This document shows, in pieces, positions 60,879 through 64,000 of a stretch of 64,000 bases of DNA (its first letter is position 1; each line of letters starts with the position of its first letter). The position numbers were made by a program, and so were the translations under genes. Source of the DNA: Vampirovibrionales bacterium (GTDB taxonomy: Bacteria; Cyanobacteriota; Vampirovibrionia; Vampirovibrionales; Vampirovibrionaceae); contig JARXAD010000002.1 in assembly GCA_029866025.1 (NCBI GenBank), positions 361,688 to 425,687 on the forward strand. Direction: 5' to 3'. The notes under the pieces are model-generated. The model did not search any database. It saw only the letters and a program-made list of their open reading frames with translations, and had not been told where the DNA came from.

Positions 60879-61457
60879 TTAGGCAGAGTAAGAGACAGAT
60901 GAAAAGGCATTGGAGTGGGGGTGGCTGCTATAAAATGTAGGACTGAAAGGAGCTTTTTGAGGCGTGCGCCCAAAGTTGGCAGGGTTTACAGTGGTAGCCC
61001 AAGTGCCAGAAAAAGCAGCGTTTGTTCGAGAGGGCTGCCCCCACAAAAATTGAGTGAGCTGATGAAGCAATCGATCCGCGGACGAAGTGGGCTGCTGTAA
61101 CTGTTTGACCATATCGTTATAGGTGGCTTTCGTAAACATCCGCCCAATGGATTCGGCAGCCACGTACCCAACAAAAACAAGACCGGTTCGTAATAATTCT
61201 GTTTGACCCGTGGTTTTTAATTTAAGCAGCTTTTTTAGAGCGGGGGCCATCAGTTGGGTTGCTAAGGCAGTAACCCCGGTAATTCCTAAAGTAATGCCTT
61301 CTCGCAAGGTGGTTTGCCGTTGGATTTCTGTAGGCGCTCCAGCGGTATCAAGCACTCGAAAATAGCTACCCACAGATTTTAGCGCCACAGCACCTACGGC
61401 ATACAGGGCGCTGCTGCCAAGATTGCTCATGAAGCCAATGGGTGCGATGGAGCTCAA
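60879..61457 (-). CDS. Protein of unknown function with hydrophobic helices
   Basis: The 192-residue protein is not recognised. It has an N-terminal moderately hydrophobic segment (about 8-27), another at about 52-70 (LREGITLGITGVTALATQLM) and a third at about 88-103 (TGLVFVGYVAAESIGRMF), so it may be membrane-bound. The last 50 residues are Ser/Pro/Phe-rich and look unstructured. A start at 61430 (MSNLGSSALY) is an alternative. It lies 127 bases before the response regulator on the same strand, so it may be coregulated, but the gap allows a separate promoter. Confidence 0.6.
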   Translation of the reverse strand: MSSIAPIGFMSNLGSSALYAVGAVALKSVGSYFRVLDTAGAPTEIQRQTTLREGITLGITGVTALATQLMAPALKKLLKLKTTGQTELLRTGLVFVGYVAAESIGRMFTKATYNDMVKQLQQPTSSADRLLHQLTQFLWGQPSRTNAAFSGTWATTVNPANFGRTPQKAPFSPTFYSSHPHSNAFSSVSYSA

Positions 61458-61851
61458 ACCAACATCCTAAAATTGCCACCTAACTGCAGAGGGTACTACC
61501 GTCCAACGCTACTGTAGATAAGAAGAGTGACGAAGAGATGACGAAAAGACCAAGGTTTTTATAGAACCCTTATTTGAAAAGGCCCTGTTTTTAATGGCAG
61601 GCCCTTAATTGAGGGCAAAGAAAAAGCGGCCGAAAGCACGGAAACCGTACAACACAGCCGCTTATGCTACATAAAGCAAGCAAGAAAGGAATGGTTAGAC
61701 CCCAACAAAATACCACACTATGAGATTTGTAGAGCCAACAAATACGTGCTTGTTACTATTTGTTACAGTGTAGACACACCATGCTTTGGTCGACACCCTA
61801 ATCATTGGCGTTAGGATGGTTGCTGTAATACGCTTGGTGGAGGGTGCTTTA
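61458..61851. other. Structured leader region upstream of the L,D-transpeptidase gene
   Basis: The 394-base gap between divergent genes holds a nested hairpin at 61624-61663: outer stem AAGCGGC/GCCGCTT and inner ACGG-AAA-CCGT. An imperfect inverted repeat lies at about 61579-61604. A TTGTTA-type -35 candidate lies near 61750. No riboswitch class was recognised. A small minus-strand frame (61695-61928) is not convincing. Confidence 0.45.
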
Positions 61852-62727
61852 ATGAATTGGCCACAACGTTTATGGGATAAAGCACTTTTTTGGGTTGGGT
61901 TTTGCCTGGTATTAACCAGTGCCTCCATTCAGGCCATGGCTGTTGTGGTGTTGCCAGAGTACAAAGCGGGAGCCAATGCTTCTGTAGCCATGCGCAATCC
62001 ATCGGTGTTTATTAGTGTGCCGGCTCGTCGTTTGTACTTGTTAGATAGTGCCCAGCGGGTGCTGCGAGACTATCCTGTGGCTGTAGGCAAGCCGGGATTT
62101 CCCACGCCTGCGGGACGGTTTAGCATTATTACCCTGGTTAAACAGCCGGGGTTTGAAAACCCGTACAAGCCACAAGGGGCCAGCCAAATTGCCCCAGGAA
62201 GCAATAACCCTTTGGGAACCCGTTGGATGGGCTTTAAAAAAGTAGCCCATGGAGAATATGGACTTCATGGTACCAATCAGCCGGATTCCATTGGTAAGTT
62301 TGCCTCTCATGGGTGTGTGCGTATGTACATTAAAGATGCGGAAGACCTGTTTGATCGTGTAACCTTTGGTACGCCTGTGACGGTGAATTACGATGCCACC
62401 ATTGCTCAAATTAAGGGCAATCAGGTGATTTTAACCACGTCGCCCGATGTGTTTGGTCTGTCGCCGGCTTCTACAGGGGCGCAGGTCTCTCAGGCGCTGA
62501 AAGGTTTTTTCCCCAATGCTCAACTGTTGCAACCCAAGCTGGTTCAAAGCCTAACAGATAAAAACGGCAGTGCGGTGGTGATTGGCGAATTGCCCGACCC
62601 TAATGAGTACAACAAACAGGTGGAGCTATCGGTTTCGGGTGTTATTCCGGGGAAAACCATTCCGCCAGTTTCTACCAAGGCGGTGCCCAAAACGACCTCT
62701 AAAAAATCGGTAGCCAAGAAAAAATAA
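61852..62727 (+). CDS. YkuD-type L,D-transpeptidase
   Basis: This periplasmic enzyme cross-links or anchors peptidoglycan stems. The start at 61852 is preferred because GGAGG lies 8 bases upstream and it opens a signal peptide (about 1-30, ending near QAMA). A start at 61786 would extend it by 22 residues. The YkuD catalytic domain (about 45-175) ends in HGTNQPDSIGKFASHGCVRM, with the active-site Cys at about 155. A Lys/Ser/Pro-rich tail (about 262-291) follows. With 291 residues it is a compact LdtA-like type. A terminator hairpin follows. Confidence 0.92.
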   Translation: MNWPQRLWDKALFWVGFCLVLTSASIQAMAVVVLPEYKAGANASVAMRNPSVFISVPARRLYLLDSAQRVLRDYPVAVGKPGFPTPAGRFSIITLVKQPGFENPYKPQGASQIAPGSNNPLGTRWMGFKKVAHGEYGLHGTNQPDSIGKFASHGCVRMYIKDAEDLFDRVTFGTPVTVNYDATIAQIKGNQVILTTSPDVFGLSPASTGAQVSQALKGFFPNAQLLQPKLVQSLTDKNGSAVVIGELPDPNEYNKQVELSVSGVIPGKTIPPVSTKAVPKTTSKKSVAKKK

Positions 62728-62828
62728 GGCTCTCGCCAAAAAAGTAGTTTTTTCTAAAGTCCTCCCTTGGGAGGTCGATACATTAACTGCGACCCAGAGT
62801 CGCCCATTTTGGTTCTAATACCATTAGA

Positions 62829-62850
62829 GCAAGCCCCGCAAGGGGCTTGC
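62829..62850. terminator. Hairpin terminator between convergent genes
   Basis: GCAAGCCCC and GGGGCTTGC form a 9-base stem with a four-base loop between the L,D-transpeptidase and the coiled-coil gene. The following T run (TCTTTG) is weak. Confidence 0.6.
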
Positions 62851-62884
62851 TCTTTGTATGGCAATTTTTTAACGGGGGTGCAAT

Positions 62885-63196
62885 TTACGCCCAAGGACGA
62901 CTGCCGCGACCGCGACCATTACCGCTGTTGGAATACTCGCGCGAGCCGGCATACTGGCGTAAGTTGTTTATTTGGTTTTTGCTAATGTCTTTCGCTGTTT
63001 CCGCTTCAATTTTAGCAATTTTTTCGGCACTTTCCAGCTCAGCTTTTTTTAATTCTAGTTCTAATTTGGCTAACTCAATTTTAGTTTTATCGTCTTGTTC
63101 GGCTAGCTTAACTTGTGCAGCATTGGTTTCCACTTGTGTTTTTTGTTCATGATTGAATTTCGAATCACGGGCAAAAATTTTAGAATAAAAAGACAT
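62885..63196 (-). CDS. Small charged coiled-coil protein with Gly/Arg tail
   Basis: This 103-residue protein is not recognised. Residues about 15-70 form a strongly charged alpha helix (KIELAKLELELKKAELESAE, then KIAKIEAETAKDISK) that should make a coiled coil. The end is a Gly/Arg/Ser segment (SGNGRGRGSRPWA), a type often linked to nucleic acid contact. No signal peptide or membrane segment is visible. The ATG at 63196 follows GGAG 8 bases upstream. It is a single gene with its own terminator. Function unknown. Confidence 0.65.
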   Translation of the reverse strand: MSFYSKIFARDSKFNHEQKTQVETNAAQVKLAEQDDKTKIELAKLELELKKAELESAEKIAKIEAETAKDISKNQINNLRQYAGSREYSNSGNGRGRGSRPWA

Positions 63197-63341
63197 CTTG
63201 TAACTCCTCACACAGTGATTGTTTTTGGGGGGACACACACTCGAGACGCTTTATCATTGCCTCGTGTTAGTATAAAAACAATTTATAGGGATCTGGTGCT
63301 AGTTTGTAACGCAATGTAAAAACGAGTTTGATTCGTTACGT

Positions 63342-63392
63342 AAAAACCCCCACAAAATGAGACCTTTCGGCCAGTCATTCGCAGGGGTTTTT
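63342..63392. terminator. Long hairpin terminator after icd
   Basis: AAAAACCCC and GGGGTTTTT pair over about nine bases around a 33-base loop that contains a smaller GGCCGAAAGGTC hairpin. It works best on the minus strand, after icd. Confidence 0.7.
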
Positions 63393-63420
63393 GGAATAGT
63401 AGAGTTTAACGACTAGTAAC

Positions 63421-64000
63421 TTATGCAGGAACTAGGCTCATTTGTTCGGCAATGGCATTACCAAAACCGCTGCAGCTTACCAGTTTGGCACCGGGCATTT
63501 GGCGTTCCAAATCATAGGTCACGGTTTTGGCGTCAATGGTGCGCTCAAAGCTGCGTAGCACCAAATCGGCGGCTTCCGTCCAGCCCAAGTGGGTCAGCAT
63601 CATCACACCGCTCAAAATCAAGGAGCCGGGGTTTACCTTGTCTTGGCCCGCGTATTTGGGGGCGGTGCCGTGGGTGGCTTCAAACACAGCAGCCACATCA
63701 CCAATGTTGGCACCAGGGGCAATGCCCAACCCGCCTACTTGGGCAGCACAGGCATCCGACAAATAATCGCCGTTCAGGTTGGGGCAGGCAATGACGCTGT
63801 ACTCATCGGGGCGCAACAACAGTTGTTGAAACATAGCATCGGCAATGCGATCGTTCACCACCACTTTGCCAGCGGGGGCCTTGCCGCCATGGTTGTCCCA
63901 CAGGTCTTGCTCGGTAACGATATGGTCGGCAAACTCGCGTTTGGCTAAGGCGTAGCCCCAGTCTTTAAAGGCGCCTTCCGTGTATTTCATAATGTTGCCT
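63421..64000 (-). CDS. icd: Isocitrate dehydrogenase Icd, C-terminal part (5' end outside window)
   Basis: The window shows the last about 193 residues; the frame continues past base 64000 ([11 protein letters not shown] is the joint), so the start is outside. Typical of NADP-dependent Icd are [60 protein letters not shown] and the C-terminal [20 protein letters not shown]. The enzyme converts isocitrate to 2-oxoglutarate in the TCA cycle. The N-terminal phosphorylation-site Ser region is not in view. Confidence 0.95.
   Translation of the reverse strand, partial: GNIMKYTEGAFKDWGYALAKREFADHIVTEQDLWDNHGGKAPAGKVVVNDRIADAMFQQLLLRPDEYSVIACPNLNGDYLSDACAAQVGGLGIAPGANIGDVAAVFEATHGTAPKYAGQDKVNPGSLILSGVMMLTHLGWTEAADLVLRSFERTIDAKTVTYDLERQMPGAKLVSCSGFGNAIAEQMSLVPA

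Overview
The window comes from a flagellated, diderm-like bacterium of roughly 50% GC. It encodes L,D-transpeptidase, an outer-membrane-type DUF2490 beta-barrel candidate, flagellins, a Tad pilus apparatus and cyanobacterial-style scattering of housekeeping genes. The gene style (short 278-residue flagellins, hemA/hemC/dnaN/recF near one another, many small unknown proteins) is compatible with a non-photosynthetic relative of cyanobacteria (Vampirovibrionia/Melainabacteria). That placement is an inference from gene content, not from a marker search. No phage, insertion sequence, integron or CRISPR array is visible.

Layout. 1-6.4 kb: the 3' part of a GH38 alpha-mannosidase-like gene carrying twin DNA palindromes, a secreted orphan, an orphan DNA methyltransferase, ribF with a YgjP-type metallopeptidase, an AT-rich membrane-anchored orphan and a cystathionine beta-synthase-like enzyme. 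6.5-13 kb: three tandem flagellin genes, each with its AGGAG ribosome binding site held in the loop of the same perfect hairpin, then a large ATPase/HEAT-repeat protein of STAND-like build. 13-24.9 kb: truB, a frameshifted TetR regulator, small genes, the murF-mraY-murD-ftsW-murG cell-wall run, tRNA-Gln(UUG), a family-4 uracil-DNA glycosylase and two exported proteins. 25-30 kb: a Gly/Tyr/Pro-rich repeat protein, YbjQ, polA and a metallophosphoesterase.

30.2-42.2 kb is a surface-appendage island: a minus-strand Tad operon (rcpC-rcpA-tadZ-tadA-tadB-tadC) behind a flagellar rod/hook-type gene, and a divergent GspE/PilB ATPase plus a diverged GspF/PilC-like membrane protein. No pilin or prepilin peptidase is seen. 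42.2-54.2 kb is the information-processing block: dnaG-rpoD followed by a small gene split by a frameshift at an A9 tract, ctpA, a DciA-like gene with recF, hemA-hemC, and dnaN with a 481-bp AT-rich upstream gap that is a candidate replication origin. 54-64 kb holds a SIS-domain protein, metK, lysA, a PhoR/PhoB-like pair whose kinase has no membrane segment, an L,D-transpeptidase, a coiled-coil small protein and the C-terminal part of icd.

Start sites were chosen from ribosome binding sites and family alignments recalled from knowledge; no database search was possible.
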